A stretch of DNA of 22,114 nucleotides from the IMG/VR virus record IMGVR_UViG_3300044678_000568, positions 1 through 22,114 of that record; one strand, 5' to 3'. This stretch comes from a virus. The translations under genes were made by a program, and so were the position numbers. Below the pieces are notes generated by a model. It was not told where the DNA came from. It ran no database searches and was given only the letters and a program-made list of their open reading frames with translations. Shown piece by piece: positions 21,385-22,114 of the stretch. Position 1 is the first letter of the stretch. Each line of letters begins with the position of its first letter.

Positions 21385-21547
21385 GAAAGATAAGGTTGCC
21401 AAGGTAATGGGTGAGTTTAAACGCGGAACCCTTAACGCAGGCAAAGACCCAAAGGGTTCAAAGAAGGCACCAGTAGTCAAGAACCGCAAGCAGGCAATCG
21501 CTATTGCATTGTCTCAGGCTGGCAAGGCTAAGAAGCGTGCCAAGTAA
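21365..21547 (+). CDS. Lys-rich DUF6496-like protein, 60 aa
   Basis: The 60-residue product contains KVMGEFKRGTLNAG (13-26) and VVKNRKQAIAIALSQAGKAK (37-56), a pattern I recognise as DUF6496, common in environmental phages. The frame opens earlier (21293), but the extension overlaps the preceding gene heavily and looks unnatural; the 21365 start with GGAT upstream is preferred. A GTTTAAAC copy (21415) is read in frame as Glu-Phe-Lys-Arg. Function unknown; strong positive charge suggests nucleic acid contact. Confidence 0.72.
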   Translation: MKKSTPKKDKVAKVMGEFKRGTLNAGKDPKGSKKAPVVKNRKQAIAIALSQAGKAKKRAK

Positions 21548-21803
21548 GAAAGATTCACGGTTGGCACGAGCAGGAGTGTCTGGCTTCAACAAGCCAAAGC
21601 GCACTCCTTCTCACCCAACTAAGTCACATGTTGTGGTTGCTAAAGAAGGCAGCCAAGTTAAGACCATTCGATTTGGTCAGCAGGGTGTAACTGGCGATAG
21701 AAAGCCAACAGCCCGTCAAGCATCATTCAAAGCCCGTCACGCTAAGAACATTGCCAAAGGCAAGATGTCTGCAGCGTACTGGGCAGACAAGGTGAAGTGG
21801 TGA
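21537..21803 (+). CDS. DUF5872-like protein, 88 aa
   Basis: A basic 88-residue protein: GVSGFNKPKRTPSHPTKSHV, VKTIRFGQQGVTGDRK, ASFKARHAKNIAKGKMSAAY and a final WADKVKW. This set of blocks is the DUF5872 pattern, widespread in cyanophage and environmental phage genomes next to capsid genes and of unknown function. The GTG at 21537, overlapping the previous gene by 11 bases, is the likely start because the conserved part begins just after it; an upstream ATG at 21504 would add residues that look out of frame with the family. Confidence 0.78.
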   Translation: MPSKKDSRLARAGVSGFNKPKRTPSHPTKSHVVVAKEGSQVKTIRFGQQGVTGDRKPTARQASFKARHAKNIAKGKMSAAYWADKVKW

Positions 21804-21958
21804 AGAAGAAAGCATTTTGGGATACAAAGAATCCTAACAAGAAATCAAAACCTTTAACTGCATCTCAGAAGGCAAAGGCTAAGGCATCAGCAAAGAAGGC
21901 TGGTCGTCCGTATCCAAACCTTGTAGATAACGCAGCAGCAAAGCGAAAGGCTAAGTAA
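21800..21958 (+). CDS. Lys/Ala-rich microprotein, 52 aa
   Basis: GTG start overlapping the previous stop by four bases, with AAGGTG upstream. The 52 residues run from MKKKAFWDTKNPNKKSKPLT through a Lys/Ala helix to AGRPYPNLVDNAAAKRKAK. The GRPYPNLVDN block is a pattern I associate with small conserved phage proteins in this genome position. Its TAA overlaps the next ATG by one base. Role unknown. Confidence 0.72.
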   Translation: MKKKAFWDTKNPNKKSKPLTASQKAKAKASAKKAGRPYPNLVDNAAAKRKAK

Positions 21959-22114
21959 TGGCAACAGGAGCAGCAGGAAGTTCATTAGCAGACGAACTCA
22001 ATCGTCTTGCAAACGGTGGCACATATCCAGTAATGACAGCATACAAAGTAGAACAAGGTGCTGCTAACGCATGGGCTGGTACATCTGGTCTAGGTCTTAT
22101 TGCTGCTCTTAATT
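21958..22114 (+). CDS. Conserved phage protein, N-terminal part (cut by window)
   Basis: Fifty-two codons are present before the window ends. The start MATGAAGSSLADELNRLANG continues with a GAANAWAGTSGLGLIAALN block, a pattern I recall in short phage proteins located between capsid and tail genes. Function unknown; the C-terminus lies outside the window. Confidence 0.7.
   Translation, partial: MATGAAGSSLADELNRLANGGTYPVMTAYKVEQGAANAWAGTSGLGLIAALN

Overview
The window is a piece of a tailed double-stranded DNA bacteriophage (Caudoviricetes) genome. The evidence is a terminase large subunit, a portal protein, a scaffold-like protein and an N4-gp56-type major capsid protein in one rightward block, with very tight packing (TAATG and TTGA stop/start overlaps). 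An actinobacterial host is plausible but unproven: the small genes after the capsid gene (DUF5872-like, DUF6496-like, a CxxC protein, a GRPYPNL protein) resemble families I associate with actinobacterial and environmental phages; GTG/TTG starts are used; one promoter looks leaderless; and a consensus Crp/GlxR box lies before the late genes. No tRNA, rRNA, CRISPR array, insertion sequence or integrase was seen.

Layout. (1) Positions 1-388 hold no gene. They carry a repeat-rich regulatory or origin-like stretch (TGGGTGTCAAC units, several dyads, GTTTAAAC palindromes) and a terminator that closes the leftward operon. (2) Positions 389-3343 are a leftward operon. In transcription order: a SprT-like protein that lacks the HExxH motif, an Amidoligase_2 enzyme, a 45-nt three-way-junction-like structure, three very small Cys-rich (zinc-ribbon-like) proteins, a 33-residue membrane protein, a 61-residue unknown, and a stand-alone class II glutamine amidotransferase. 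(3) Positions 3344-4152 are a divergent control region with a leaderless-type leftward promoter, a long imperfect inverted repeat, a Crp-type box, a half-site cluster, a rightward -10 element and alternative leader hairpins. (4) Positions 4153-20348 are the rightward packaging and virion block: terminase, portal, a basic microprotein, a small unknown, a 2042-residue polyvalent-type protein with an ADP-ribosyltransferase-like segment, three further probable internal virion proteins, scaffold and capsid. (5) Positions 20349-22114 begin with a strong hairpin and continue with a string of small proteins, several Lys-rich, to a gene cut by the window end.

The most striking signal is the palindrome GTTTAAAC. 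It occurs 17 times exactly in the first 4.1 kb and 3 times in the following 18 kb. It sits in promoter spacing, between Shine-Dalgarno and start codon, across stop codons and inside genes. At three consecutive junctions the stop TAA of one small gene is inside the motif and the next ATG begins 2 nt later. This looks like a distributed binding site for a phage or host protein combined with a modular gene-boundary sequence. The paired glutamine amidotransferase and amidoligase in the same operon are the best candidates for new chemistry.
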